Positions 46,644 to 54,857 of a stretch of 64,000 bases of DNA are shown one piece after another. This stretch comes from Methylibium sp035762065. GTDB taxonomy: Bacteria > Pseudomonadota > Gammaproteobacteria > Burkholderiales > Burkholderiaceae_C. Under the pieces are notes generated by a model. It had not been told where the DNA came from. It saw nothing but the letters and a program-made list of their open reading frames with translations, and did no database searches. A program made the position numbers and the translations under genes. Each line of letters begins with the position of its first letter. Within the stretch, counting starts at the first letter, position 1. The stretch is from NCBI RefSeq assembly GCF_035762065.1, contig NZ_DASTPW010000029.1, forward strand, positions 3,496 to 67,495, in the 5' to 3' direction.

Positions 46644-47180
46644 TCAGCAGGCGAGCGACTGCCGCTCGCGCACGGCACGCGCATGGCGCTCCCACGCCAT
46701 CGCGCGCAGGTTCGCGGCGACGGCGGTGCCGATCGCCTCGTCGTACCAGCTCTCGGCGCCGCTGACCGCGACGACGATGCCGTCGAGCACGACCGCGCCG
46801 TGCAGCAGGCTGTCGCCGCGGCGCAGCAGGTGCGCCAGGCCGGCATGCACCTTCGCGCCCGAGGCGTCGAGCCGCCAGCTGGTGCGCGCCTTCGCGCGCG
46901 CGAATTCGAGGTAGTCGGCGTCCCATTGCGAGCGGGGCTTGCCGAAGCTCGCGGTGTGCAACACCGCGTCCTCGAAGCCGGCGTCGCCCGGCTGCAGGCC
47001 AGGGTCCATCACGACGATCGCGATCACGCCGCTGCCGCACATCTCGTGCTGGCCCAGCACCGCTTCGATCATCGGCTCGGCAAGGTCGACGGCCCGGCGC
47101 GCGGTTTGCGCATCGGCGTAGCAGCTGCGCGCCGCGTCGAGCGTCGAAGCAAGTGGTGCAGTGGGCGGAGGCGGCGTCAT
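46644..47180 (-). CDS. putative heme-binding GlcG/HbpS-like protein
   Basis: 178 residues. A helix with LDAARSCYADAQTARRAVDL is followed by alternating strands and helices with VIAIVVMDPG, TASFGKPRSQW, ARTSWRLDASG, and a C-terminal VVLDGIVVAVSGAESWYDE. The order resembles DUF336 proteins (GlcG, HbpS), which bind heme or degradation products, but the match is weak. ATG 47180 lies two bases after the predicted sigma-54 +1. ATG 47204 would fall in the -24 element and is rejected. Confidence 0.65.
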   Translation of the reverse strand: MTPPPPTAPLASTLDAARSCYADAQTARRAVDLAEPMIEAVLGQHEMCGSGVIAIVVMDPGLQPGDAGFEDAVLHTASFGKPRSQWDADYLEFARAKARTSWRLDASGAKVHAGLAHLLRRGDSLLHGAVVLDGIVVAVSGAESWYDEAIGTAVAANLRAMAWERHARAVRERQSLAC

Positions 47181-47192
47181 GGCAGCCGCTTG

Positions 47193-47207
47193 GGCAAGCG
47201 ACATGCC
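47193..47207 (-). promoter_or_regulatory. sigma-54-type -24/-12 element for the HbpS-like and SDR genes
   Basis: Minus strand GGCATGTCGCTTGCC. Predicted +1 is 47182, two bases before ATG 47180. Confidence 0.7.
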
Positions 47208-47218
47208 CGGCCAGCCAC

Positions 47219-49981
47219 TCAACCCGCCCCGCGCGTCGCGCCGGCAAGCGCGGCCAGCGTCGAGATCAGTTCGCGCGGATCGGCCGGTTTGCCGAGGTGG
47301 CTCTGGAAGCCGGCAAGCAGCGCTTCGACGCGGTCGCTCGCCTGCGCGTGGCCGGTGAGCGCCAGCGCGGGCAGGCGCTGCTCGAGCGGCACGCCGCGCT
47401 CGGCTTCGAGCCGGCGCAGGCCGCGCACGACGTCGTGCCCGTCCTCCTCGCCCAGGGAGATGTCGCAGACGAACAACTGCGGCCAGGCGCTCGCCGGCTG
47501 CGCGCGCAGCCAGTCCAGCGCCGCGTCGCCGCGCTCGAAGCCGAGCACCGTCGCGCCGCGGGTCTCCAGCATGCCGGCCAGCGCTTCGAGCGCGTCGCGC
47601 TGGTCGTCGATGCACAGCACCGCGAGCCCGTCGAGCCGCGTCGAGGCCTCGGCTTCGGCATGCCGGCTCGTGGCGGGCACCGCGATCGCGCGCAGCGGCA
47701 GCTCGACCACGTAGCGCATCCCGTGCGCGGCGCCGGGCGCTTCGATGCGGAAGCGCCCGCCCTGGCGCTCGATCACCGAGCGCAGCGCCAGCGGGTCGAG
47801 CGGCTCGCCCGGCTCGGGCCGCGCCGCGTCCGCGCCGGCACGGCCGCGCCGGGCCGGCGCGACGGGCGTCGCCGCCTGATGCCGCCCGTCGGTGACGGCG
47901 AAGCGCAGCTCGGGCCCCGCGCGTTCGAGCCGCAGCGCGATGCGCCCGCCGGGCGGCGTCGCCTGCAGCGCGGCCTGCAGCACCGCGTGCAGCGCGTCGC
48001 CGAGCGCGTGCGGGTCGCCGGTGACGCTGGCGTCGCCGGTCAGCAGCTCGGTGTAGAGCCGCACCTGCGCCGCGTCGAGCGCCTCGCGCAGGCCGTCGAC
48101 GATCGGCGCGAGCAGCAGCTCCAGGTTGACCGGCTGGCGCGCGAGCTTGCGTTCGAGCTGCTCGAACTGCCGCTGCTGCAGCTGCAGGCTCCACAACTGC
48201 GCATACAGGCCGTCGCGCTCGAGCAGCGCCTCGTGGCGGCCGCGCTCGACGATGCGGCCCTTGTCCATCACGACGATCTCGTCGGCATTCACCACCGTCG
48301 AGAGCCGGTGCGCGATCACGAGCGTCGTGCGCTCGCGCGACAGCCGTTCGAGCTCGGTCTGGATGGCGCGCTCGGCGCGGGTGTCGAGCGCCGAGGTCGC
48401 CTCGTCGAAGATCAGGATCGGCGCGTTCTTCAGCACCGCGCGCGCGATCGCGATGCGCTGCTTCTCGCCGCCGGAGAGCTTCAGCCCGCGCTCGCCGACG
48501 ACCGTGTCGTACTGCTGCGGCAAGGCGGTGACGAACTCGTGCACCTGCGCGGCCTTCGCCGCCTCGACCACCTCGGCCACGCCCGCGCCGAGCCGGCCGT
48601 AGGCGATGTTCGCGACGATCGTGTCGTTGAACAGCACCGTGTCCTGCAGCACCACGCCGATCGCGCGGCGCAGCGAGGCGAGCGGCACCGCCGCGACGTC
48701 CTGCCCGTCGATGGTGATGCGGCCGGCTTGCGGATCGTGCTGGCGCAGCAGCAGGCGCGCGAGCGTCGACTTGCCCGAGCCGCTGCCGCCGACCACCGCC
48801 ACCGTGCTGCCGGCGGGGATCGAGAGGCTCAGGTCGGCGATCACCGTGCGGCCCGGCTCGTAGCCGAAGCTCACCCGCTCGAAGGCGACCGCCGCGCCGC
48901 GCAGTTCGAGCTCGCGGGCCTGCGCGGCGTCGCGCACCTCGGGCTCCTCCTCGAGCAGCGTGAACAGGCGCTCGGTGTTGACCAGCGCGTCCTTCGCCTC
49001 GCGGAACACGAAGCCGAGCGCGTTCAGCGGCAGGCAGATCTGGATCACGTAGGCGTTGACGAGCACCAGGTCGCCGACGGTCATCGCGCCGCGCGCCGTC
49101 TGCTCGCCCGCCAGCAGCATCACCGCGGCCACGCCCAGCGCGATGATGGCGCCCTGCCCCACGTGCAGCGCCGACAGCGCACGCTGGCTCGCGAGCTGCT
49201 CGTCGATCGCCTGCGACCACAGCCGGTGGTGGCGCTCGCGTTCGTGGGCCTCGGTCGCGAAGGCCTTGACCGCGTCGAAGTTGATCAGGCTGTCCACCAG
49301 GTGCGCGGCGGCGCGCGCGTCCATGTCGATCAGCCGGCGCTGGTGCACGACGCGGCGCTGCGTCAGCGTGACGGTGTAGGCCGCATAGAGCACGAAGGTC
49401 GCGAGGATCACCGCGGTGAAGCTCCAGCCGTAGCCGGCACTCATCACCAGCAGCACCGCGGAGAACTCGATCAGCGTGGGCACCACGGTGAACAGCGCCG
49501 CGCCGAGCAGGTAGCCGATGCCGCGCGTGCCGCGCTCGACGTCGCGCAGCACCGTCCCCGTCTGCCGGCGCGCATGGAACCGGTGGCCGAGCGCGAGCAG
49601 CTGGGCGAAGCTGCGCTCGGCGAAATCGGCGACGGTGGCGTGCGTGACGCGCGCGAAGACGAGGTCGCGCAATTCGGTGAACAGCGTGCTGGAAAAGCGC
49701 AGCAGCGCGTAGCCGACCAGCAGGAAGACCGGCACGACCAGCACCACCGGCACGTCGGCCGCCGGCGGGCCGACGACGAGGCCGGCCACGTCGCCGGCCA
49801 GCCCGCCCGGCGCGCTGAAGCGATCGACGACCTTCTTCAGCAACCAGGGCACCGCGACGCCGGCAAGCTTGGCCGCCACCAGCAGCGCCAGCGCCAGCAG
49901 CGCGCGGCGCCGGTGGCGCCAGATGGAAGACCACAGCGCGGCGAACACGCGCGAGCGGAACGAGGCTTCGTCCTGCAGCAT
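47219..49981 (-). CDS. ABC exporter fused to kinase-like ATPase and receiver domains
   Basis: 920 residues in one open frame. Residues 1-330 are a six-helix ABC exporter membrane domain of the Atm1/HMT1 group (FHARRQTGTVLRDVERGTRG). The nucleotide-binding domain at 360-595 is intact: GGSGSGKST, LSGGEKQR, LIFDEATSALD, IAHRLS. Residues 605-770 resemble a HATPase domain (FRIEAPGAAHGMRYVVELPL like a G2 end) without an H-box. Residues 780-915 form a receiver with CIDDQRD, VCDISLGEEDG and LGKPADP. The fusion is unusual. Transport substrate unknown. A weak sigma-54-like element would start transcription one base before the ATG. Confidence 0.85.
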   Translation of the reverse strand: MLQDEASFRSRVFAALWSSIWRHRRRALLALALLVAAKLAGVAVPWLLKKVVDRFSAPGGLAGDVAGLVVGPPAADVPVVLVVPVFLLVGYALLRFSSTLFTELRDLVFARVTHATVADFAERSFAQLLALGHRFHARRQTGTVLRDVERGTRGIGYLLGAALFTVVPTLIEFSAVLLVMSAGYGWSFTAVILATFVLYAAYTVTLTQRRVVHQRRLIDMDARAAAHLVDSLINFDAVKAFATEAHERERHHRLWSQAIDEQLASQRALSALHVGQGAIIALGVAAVMLLAGEQTARGAMTVGDLVLVNAYVIQICLPLNALGFVFREAKDALVNTERLFTLLEEEPEVRDAAQARELELRGAAVAFERVSFGYEPGRTVIADLSLSIPAGSTVAVVGGSGSGKSTLARLLLRQHDPQAGRITIDGQDVAAVPLASLRRAIGVVLQDTVLFNDTIVANIAYGRLGAGVAEVVEAAKAAQVHEFVTALPQQYDTVVGERGLKLSGGEKQRIAIARAVLKNAPILIFDEATSALDTRAERAIQTELERLSRERTTLVIAHRLSTVVNADEIVVMDKGRIVERGRHEALLERDGLYAQLWSLQLQQRQFEQLERKLARQPVNLELLLAPIVDGLREALDAAQVRLYTELLTGDASVTGDPHALGDALHAVLQAALQATPPGGRIALRLERAGPELRFAVTDGRHQAATPVAPARRGRAGADAARPEPGEPLDPLALRSVIERQGGRFRIEAPGAAHGMRYVVELPLRAIAVPATSRHAEAEASTRLDGLAVLCIDDQRDALEALAGMLETRGATVLGFERGDAALDWLRAQPASAWPQLFVCDISLGEEDGHDVVRGLRRLEAERGVPLEQRLPALALTGHAQASDRVEALLAGFQSHLGKPADPRELISTLAALAGATRGAG

Positions 49982-49992
49982 CGCCGCCTGTT

Positions 49993-50007
49993 GGCGAACG
50001 GCATGCC
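49993..50007 (-). promoter_or_regulatory. weak sigma-54-like element for the ABC fusion
   Basis: Minus strand GGCATGCCGTTCGCC has GG-N10-GC spacing but TCGC for TTGC. Predicted +1 is 49982, one base before ATG 49981. Divergent from 50024. Confidence 0.35.
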
Positions 50008-50023
50008 TGCCTCCGCGCGCGGC

Positions 50024-50038
50024 GGCACGGGCCTTGCC
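50024..50038 (+). promoter_or_regulatory. sigma-54-type -24/-12 element for the SGNH hydrolase
   Basis: GGCACGGGCCTTGCC. Predicted +1 is 50049, 24 bases before ATG 50073. Confidence 0.78.
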
Positions 50039-50072
50039 GAAACGGCTTCGAAGCGATGACACGAAAGCCTCG

Positions 50073-51029
50073 ATGCCTGCCCACGAACCTCGATCGATCC
50101 CGTCCGATGCGCGCGCCGCCTTCGCCGCGCTCGGCCTACTGCTCGGCGCCGGCGCCTTGCTGCTCGCGCAGACGCAGCGCATCCGCCGGCTGCTGCCGGC
50201 GGCGCGCGCGGTCGCGCGGCACACGCGGCGCTTCGAGCGCGAGCACGTCGACGGCGTCGCGCAAGGCCGCGTGCTGATCCTCGGCGACTCGACCGCGGTG
50301 GGCGTCGGCGCGGACGACCCGCGGCACTCGCTGGCCGGGTGGCTCGCGCACGACCTGCCGCGCTCGCAAATCGTCAACCTCGCGCGCTCGGGCGCGACGG
50401 TGGCCGACACGCTCGACGACTACGAGGCCTGGCTCGCGACGCAGCCGGCTGAGGCGCCGCGTTTCGATCTCGTCGTCGTGCAGGCCGGCGGCAACGACGC
50501 GCTGCGGCACACGCCGCTCGCGCGGGTGCGTGCCGACGCCGACCGGCTGCTGCGCCGGCTGGGGCGCGAACAGGCGCGCCGCTGCGTCTGGCTGGGGCCG
50601 GCGAACATCGGTCTCGCGCCGGTGTTCATCGCGCCGTTCTCGTGGTGGATGAGCTCGCGAACGCGGCGCGTCGTCGAAGCGATCGAGCGTTGCGCGCATG
50701 CGCACGGCGCGCGCTTCGTGAGCTTCTGGCGCACGCGCGACGAAGACCCGTTCTCGCGCGACGTGCCCACCTGGTACGCGCGCGACGGCCTGCATCCGAG
50801 CGCGAACAGCTACCGCTGGTGCTATCGGCAAGCGCTGCACGAGCGCGTGCTGCATCTGCGTGGCCAGCTGCGCCGCGACACGTGGCGCATGCGCGCCGCC
50901 GATGCGCCGGCACGCATGCCACGGGCATGCCCGTTGCCTGTTTTCGCTGCGGCTCGCCAAGAGGCATTGGCCGTGGCCGCCCGCGAGAGCGAAGCGGCTT
51001 CAATCCACCACTCTAGGAGAGACAGATGA
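50073..51029 (+). CDS. SGNH/GDSL family hydrolase
   Basis: 318 residues. N-terminal hydrophobic segment (AFAALGLLLGAGALLLAQ) suggests a membrane anchor. Block I ILGDSTAVGVGAD holds the nucleophile Ser, block III is QAGGND, and block V is DGLHPS with catalytic Asp and His. Such enzymes hydrolyse esters of lipids or glycans. The C-terminal 60 residues look unstructured, and the stop overlaps the ATG of the next gene, whose own promoter lies inside this tail. Confidence 0.88.
   Translation: MPAHEPRSIPSDARAAFAALGLLLGAGALLLAQTQRIRRLLPAARAVARHTRRFEREHVDGVAQGRVLILGDSTAVGVGADDPRHSLAGWLAHDLPRSQIVNLARSGATVADTLDDYEAWLATQPAEAPRFDLVVVQAGGNDALRHTPLARVRADADRLLRRLGREQARRCVWLGPANIGLAPVFIAPFSWWMSSRTRRVVEAIERCAHAHGARFVSFWRTRDEDPFSRDVPTWYARDGLHPSANSYRWCYRQALHERVLHLRGQLRRDTWRMRAADAPARMPRACPLPVFAAARQEALAVAARESEAASIHHSRRDR
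50924..50938 (+). promoter_or_regulatory. sigma-54-type -24/-12 element inside the SGNH gene
   Basis: GGCATGCCCGTTGCC. Predicted +1 is 50949, giving a 77-base leader with AGGAGA before ATG 51026. Confidence 0.65.
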
Positions 51030-51592
51030 AATCCATTTCCAAGTACTGGCCGGCGGCCGTCGCGGTGTCGAGCGTGATCGCGCTGGGCGTGGTGCAGGCC
51101 CAGACGTCGACCTCGCCCTCCACGACGCCGTCCACCAGCACCACCCCGGGCACCACCGGTCAAGGCTCGACGACCGATTCGTCGGGCAGCACCAGCGGCA
51201 CCGGCACGCAGGGCCCGGCGAGCACCGGCAACCCCGGCACCTCCGCGCAGGGCGGCACGCAAGGCGGCCCGCAACCCGGTTCGGGCGGCACCAGCGGCAC
51301 GGGCTCGATGAGCGGCTCGTCGGCCCAGCCGAACCCGAGCAACGAAGCCGCCACCGGCAGCACCCGCGGCAGCGGCAGCGGCTACTCGGGCGGCTCGACG
51401 CAGGACGCCGGCACGAGCGGCGCTTCCGGCAGCTCGGGCAGGACGTCGGGCGGCACGTCAGGCGGCAGCATGGGTGGTACCTCGGGCACCTCGGGCACCT
51501 CGGGCACGTCGAGCGGCTCCTCGTCGATGGATGCCGGCTCGTCGTCTTCGAGCGATCCGTCGATGCGCGCCGCGCGCAGCGACCGCAACTGA
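51026..51592 (+). CDS. secreted Gly/Ser/Thr-rich low-complexity protein
   Basis: 188 residues behind AGGAGA. A signal peptide (AAVAVSSVIALGVVQAQ) is cleaved near residue 26. The rest is almost wholly Gly, Ser and Thr (for example GTSGTSGTSGTSSGSSS), without Cys. It is probably a periplasmic or surface disordered polymer; function unknown. A strong intrinsic terminator follows. Confidence 0.8.
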   Translation: MKSISKYWPAAVAVSSVIALGVVQAQTSTSPSTTPSTSTTPGTTGQGSTTDSSGSTSGTGTQGPASTGNPGTSAQGGTQGGPQPGSGGTSGTGSMSGSSAQPNPSNEAATGSTRGSGSGYSGGSTQDAGTSGASGSSGRTSGGTSGGSMGGTSGTSGTSGTSSGSSSMDAGSSSSSDPSMRAARSDRN

Positions 51593-51608
51593 TCGAGCGG
51601 TTCGCCTT

Positions 51609-51647
51609 CGGCCCCGCGCCGCGTCCATCGCGGCGCGGGGCCGTTTT
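51609..51647 (+). terminator. intrinsic terminator
   Basis: Fifteen-bp arms CGGCCCCGCGCCGCG and CGCGGCGCGGGGCCG, five-base loop TCCAT, then TTTT. It ends the secreted low-complexity gene; on the minus strand it precedes nothing. Confidence 0.88.
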
Positions 51648-51650
51648 GCT

Positions 51651-52346
51651 TCAAGGGCTGGCTCGGCTCGCGAGCGTCGCCGGCACCGCGAAGCGTGGGA
51701 ACACCTCGGCGAGCGTGCGCGTCTCGGGCAGCACGTAGAACGCGCCGCGGTCGCGCGCGCTCGCGCCGCGGCCGAAGCTCGCGGTGATCACGCGGTCGAA
51801 GAAGGCGGTCGGGACGTTGATGCAGCCGAAGGAGATGCGGTTGTCGGCCGCGCTGCGGGTAGCGATGCGCTGGTGGCGCCGCTCGCTCGCATCGATCGCG
51901 CGCAGCGGGTGCATCGACACCGCCGCGTCGTAGTCGACCCAGAAGATGCGGTCGCCGCGCGTGTTGATGCCGGCCTCCAGCTCGAAGCGGCCCGCGGGCG
52001 TGGTGCGCTCCGAAGGCCTGACCTGCTCGAGCGGGCGCTCGCCGATGCCGGGCACCGAGTCGTCGCCCTTCGCAAGCCCCAGCAGCACCGGCGTCGCCGC
52101 GGCCATGCGCCCGCCCGGCTCGAAGACGTAGAGCGCGGCGGCGGTCTTGTCGAGGATCGCGAACGGCCGGCCGCGCTGGTCATGGGTGCGCAGCACTTCG
52201 GCGACGACCAGGCGCACGGTCGACGAGGCGCGCGCCATCAGGGCCGCGTCGCGCGCCGCCTGGCGTGCGTGCGGCGGGTCGGCCAGCGAGGGCAGCGCGA
52301 GGCTTGCAAGCAGGCATGCGAGGGCGGCGCGCGGTGTCCGGCTCAT
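51651..52346 (-). CDS. exported L,D-transpeptidase-like protein
   Basis: 231 residues. A clear signal peptide (AALACLLASLALPSLA) begins at MSRTPR, so ATG 52346 is fixed. The YkuD-like end has SMHPLRAID and RISFGCINVP with the candidate catalytic Cys. Family members link peptidoglycan stems or anchor lipoprotein, although the canonical HGT-type His motif is altered. The predicted sigma-54 +1 is one base before this ATG. Confidence 0.75.
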   Translation of the reverse strand: MSRTPRAALACLLASLALPSLADPPHARQAARDAALMARASSTVRLVVAEVLRTHDQRGRPFAILDKTAAALYVFEPGGRMAAATPVLLGLAKGDDSVPGIGERPLEQVRPSERTTPAGRFELEAGINTRGDRIFWVDYDAAVSMHPLRAIDASERRHQRIATRSAADNRISFGCINVPTAFFDRVITASFGRGASARDRGAFYVLPETRTLAEVFPRFAVPATLASRASP

Positions 52347-52357
52347 GGCGCGCAGAC

Positions 52358-52372
52358 GGCAAGCGACGCGCC
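52358..52372 (-). promoter_or_regulatory. sigma-54-type -24/-12 element for the L,D-transpeptidase-like gene
   Basis: Minus strand GGCGCGTCGCTTGCC. Predicted +1 is 52347, adjacent to ATG 52346. Confidence 0.65.
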
Positions 52373-52527
52373 CGTCGCAGCGCTCGCGGGCACGCCGGCT
52401 GCCACGCATCGATCCCCGGCCGCCGCGGCGGCATGAGGTGTCGTGGCCCTGAGGCAGCGCCTGGGCCTTGCGGCAAATCCTTCTGTCGCGCCACGGCCCG
52501 GCATCTCTTGAACAAAAGGAGCACAGC

Positions 52528-52983
52528 ATGAGCAGCAACGACGACACGATCGACACGCTGAACGATCTGATCGAGACCACGAAAGACGGCGAGTACGGCT
52601 TCCGCGCCTGCGCAGAGCAGGCGAAGTCGCCGGAGCTGAAGCAGCTGCTGGCCGACCGCGCGGCGCAGTGCGCCGAAGGCGCCGGCGAGCTGCAGTCGAT
52701 CGTCAGCTCGCTCGGCGGCAAGGCCGAGGACAGCGGCACCGCCAGCGGCGCGATGCACCGCGGCTGGGTCTCGGTGCGCAGCACGCTCAGCAGCTTCACC
52801 GACCTCGCGGTGCTCGAAGAGTGCGAGCGTGGCGAGGACAAGGCCCTGGCCCGGTACCGCAGCGCGCTCGAGCAGCCCTTGCCGCCCGAGGTGCGCAGCA
52901 TCGTCGAGCGGCAAAGCCGTGGCGTGCAGGCCAACCACGACTTGATCCGGGATCGCCGCAACAGCCTGCGCGCGGCCGCCTGA
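52528..52983 (+). CDS. PA2169 family four-helix-bundle protein (DUF2383)
   Basis: 151 residues behind AAAAGGAG. The DUF2383 ferritin-like bundle is visible: IDTLNDLIETTKDGEYGFRA at the start, then LKQLLADRAAQCAEGAGELQ, and ECERGEDKALARYRSAL. Bundle Glu and His could hold a metal. Members are common in stress islands. Only a degenerate CG-N10-GC element lies upstream. The lipoprotein gene follows by 22 bases, likely in one operon. Confidence 0.88.
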   Translation: MSSNDDTIDTLNDLIETTKDGEYGFRACAEQAKSPELKQLLADRAAQCAEGAGELQSIVSSLGGKAEDSGTASGAMHRGWVSVRSTLSSFTDLAVLEECERGEDKALARYRSALEQPLPPEVRSIVERQSRGVQANHDLIRDRRNSLRAAA

Positions 52984-53005
52984 AACACCCATCTTGGAGA
53001 TCGAC

Positions 53006-53296
53006 ATGAACAACAAGCCCCTCGCCCTCGCCTGTGCCGGCGCCTTGCTCGCCGCACTGACCCTCTCCGCCTGCGACCGGCGCGATGCCGGCACCGCGCC
53101 GACCCCGCAGACCGCCCCGGGAACCGACAGCAACAGCACGACGCCGGGTGGCGGCACGTCGACGACGCCGCCGGCCGGCGGCACCGGCGGCAGCATGGGC
53201 GGCACCGGCGGCACGGGCAGCGGCAGCATGGGTGGTACCGGCACGATGCCGAGCGACTCGGCGGCCTCCGCGCCCGGCACGGGCGCGAGCCGCTGA
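53006..53296 (+). CDS. small Gly/Ser/Thr-rich lipoprotein
   Basis: 96 residues. Signal peptide with lipobox LSAC near residue 23, followed by a low-complexity tail (GGTGGSMGGTGGTGSGSMGG). It is a lipid-anchored envelope protein of unknown function, similar in style to the secreted protein at 51026. TTGGAG precedes ATG 53006. Confidence 0.78.
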   Translation: MNNKPLALACAGALLAALTLSACDRRDAGTAPTPQTAPGTDSNSTTPGGGTSTTPPAGGTGGSMGGTGGTGSGSMGGTGTMPSDSAASAPGTGASR

Positions 53297-53341
53297 CGCG
53301 CCGTACGGCGCGGGCCGTTCGCCAGCCGGAGGAGGCAGCCG

Positions 53342-53863
53342 ATGAGCCGGCGCGCCGATCCGCCCGGGCGGCGGCCGCCGAGCGTCGCGAGGCCGACGCT
53401 CGGCTTCGATCTCGAGCACGGGATTGCCGCGCGCGCGATGGCGATGACGCATCACCTCGCGCGCGGGCCGCTGTGGGTCGGCGTCGCGGCGCTGCTGCTG
53501 TTCGCCGGCACGCCCGATCGCTGGCGCACCGTGTGGCCGATGGCGGTCGCCGCGGCGCTCATCGTCTGCGTGCAGCGCACCTTCGCGAGGCTGCTCGACG
53601 GCCGCCGCCGCTGGTGGCGCCCCGAGCGCGAGCGCCACGAGGCCTTCGCGCACGGTCTTTCCACGCGCACGGTGCTGGTCGCCTCGACGATGTCCTTGCT
53701 GATCGGCTGGCTGCATCCGGCGGCGAGCGGGCCGCTGTGGACGCTGTGGTTCGTCGTCTGCGCGGCCGACATCCTGATCGCGGAGCAGGCGCTGGACGAC
53801 ACGCTGCGGCGCGCCGGCATGGGCGCCGCCACCGCGGTGGTCGTGATCGCGCTGATGACCTGA
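53342..53863 (+). CDS. membrane protein of unknown function
   Basis: 173 residues behind GGAGGAGG. Four hydrophobic segments (about 42-58, 65-80, 105-122, 128-145, with a last one near 158-172), and an Arg/Pro-rich N-terminal tail. No domain recognised. It follows the lipoprotein by 45 bases and may belong to the same transcript. Confidence 0.7.
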   Translation: MSRRADPPGRRPPSVARPTLGFDLEHGIAARAMAMTHHLARGPLWVGVAALLLFAGTPDRWRTVWPMAVAAALIVCVQRTFARLLDGRRRWWRPERERHEAFAHGLSTRTVLVASTMSLLIGWLHPAASGPLWTLWFVVCAADILIAEQALDDTLRRAGMGAATAVVVIALMT

Positions 53864-53900
53864 CCCGATGGCCGCTTCCCGCAGCGCGTTCGCCCGTGCG

Positions 53901-53915
53901 GGAACGGGGGTTGCC
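53901..53915 (+). promoter_or_regulatory. sigma-54-type -24/-12 element for DUF4142
   Basis: GGAACGGGGGTTGCC. Predicted +1 is 53926, 27 bases before ATG 53953. Confidence 0.72.
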
Positions 53916-53952
53916 AAATCGGTCCATGTCCCACTGCTCGAGGAGCTGATCC

Positions 53953-54477
53953 ATGAAGCGCAATTCCCTCCGTATCACCGTCGCCGCCGTGGCGCTCGGT
54001 TTCGCCGGCCTGGCTGCGGCCCAATCGCAAATCGCCCGCGCGGATGCCGCGTTCCTGAAGGATGCCGCGCAGGCCGGCATGACCGAGATCGAGGGCAGCA
54101 AGCTCGCGGTCTCGAAGGCCCAGTCGCCGCAGGTCAAGGCCTTCGCCGACCAGATGATCACGGACCACACCAAGATGGGCGAGCAGGTCAAGGCGATGGC
54201 CGCGAGCAAGAACGTCGAGCTGCCGACCGAGCCGTCGATCAAGCAGAAGGCCGAGCTGAAGCTGATCGAAAGCGCGAAGGGCGCCGAGTTCGACGAGCGC
54301 TACGCGAGCCGCATCGGCGTCGCCGCGCACGAGAACACGGTCAAGCTGTTCCGCAAGGCCTCGACCGAGGCGAAGGATCCCGAGGTCAAGCAGCTCGCGA
54401 CGCAAGCGCTGCCCAACCTCGAGCACCACCTGAAGATGGCGCAGGACCTGAAGTCCTCCGTCGCCTCGGCGAAGTAG
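53953..54477 (+). CDS. DUF4142 exported protein
   Basis: 174 residues behind GAGGAG. Signal peptide ends near AAAQS (residue 24). The rest is a ferritin-like helical DUF4142 domain: FLKDAAQAGMTEIEGSKLA, VKAFADQMITDHTKM and VKLFRKASTEA, with ALPNLEHHLKMAQDL near the end. Members are periplasmic and stress-linked with unknown activity. A terminator follows. Confidence 0.92.
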   Translation: MKRNSLRITVAAVALGFAGLAAAQSQIARADAAFLKDAAQAGMTEIEGSKLAVSKAQSPQVKAFADQMITDHTKMGEQVKAMAASKNVELPTEPSIKQKAELKLIESAKGAEFDERYASRIGVAAHENTVKLFRKASTEAKDPEVKQLATQALPNLEHHLKMAQDLKSSVASAK

Positions 54478-54496
54478 CCGCGGGCACGCGAGCGGC

Positions 54497-54760
54497 TCAC
54501 GGCTCGCGAGGCCGATCCCCGCCGTGCCGGTGGGGGTCGGCCTTTTTCACGCCGCGGATGTTCATCGCCGCGAGCGCGACCTGCAGCAGCAGCAACGCCG
54601 GTGCGTTCGTGTGCCAGGCCCAGGCGATCCAAGCGACGTTGCTCGCGAGGAAGATCCAGAAGCCCCATTGGCGCCGCCGCTTGCGCTCGGAGCCGACGAG
54701 CCACGAAGCCGCGATCGCCATGAGCATCGCGGGCCATTGGAGGAGGTCGAGGAGGTTCAT
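54497..54760 (-). CDS. small inner membrane protein
   Basis: 87 residues with three hydrophobic segments (AMLMAIAASWLVG, WGFWIFLASNVAWIAWAW, ALLLLQVALAAMNIRG). The pattern resembles small PnuC/YgjV-like transporter fragments, but the function is unknown. ATG 54760 lies three bases after the predicted +1 of a near-consensus element. Its 3' end shares DNA with the DUF4142 terminator. Confidence 0.65.
   Translation of the reverse strand: MNLLDLLQWPAMLMAIAASWLVGSERKRRRQWGFWIFLASNVAWIAWAWHTNAPALLLLQVALAAMNIRGVKKADPHRHGGDRPREP
54510..54547 (+). terminator. intrinsic terminator after DUF4142
   Basis: Arms GGCCGATCCCC and GGGGGTCGGCC (one G-T pair), ten-base loop, then TTTTT. It lies within the 3' coding end of the minus-strand gene at 54497. 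Confidence 0.8.
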
Positions 54761-54773
54761 CGATGCATCGCAT

Positions 54774-54788
54774 GGCAATCGGCGTGCG
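54774..54788 (-). promoter_or_regulatory. near-consensus sigma-54-type element for the 87-residue protein
   Basis: Minus strand CGCACGCCGATTGCC differs from the consensus only in the first G of the -24 GG. Predicted +1 is 54763. Confidence 0.4.
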
Positions 54789-54793
54789 ACGCG

Positions 54794-54808
54794 GGCACGG
54801 GCGTTGCC
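54794..54808 (+). promoter_or_regulatory. sigma-54-type -24/-12 element for DUF4397
   Basis: GGCACGGGCGTTGCC. Predicted +1 is 54819, 39 bases before ATG 54858. Five bases from the opposing element. Confidence 0.8.
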
Positions 54809-54857
54809 GCAGAGGGCCACCGTCCCGTTGCGGGACACGTGATGAACAGGTGATGCG

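Noticed and set aside
47202..47204. ATG 47204 as start of the HbpS-like gene
   Set aside because: It lies in the -24 half of the promoter element and adds only eight residues with no conservation clue.
52458..52472. Sigma-54-type site before the DUF2383 gene
   Set aside because: CG-N10-GC (CGCCTGGGCCTTGCG) lacks GG and the final C; too weak to list.
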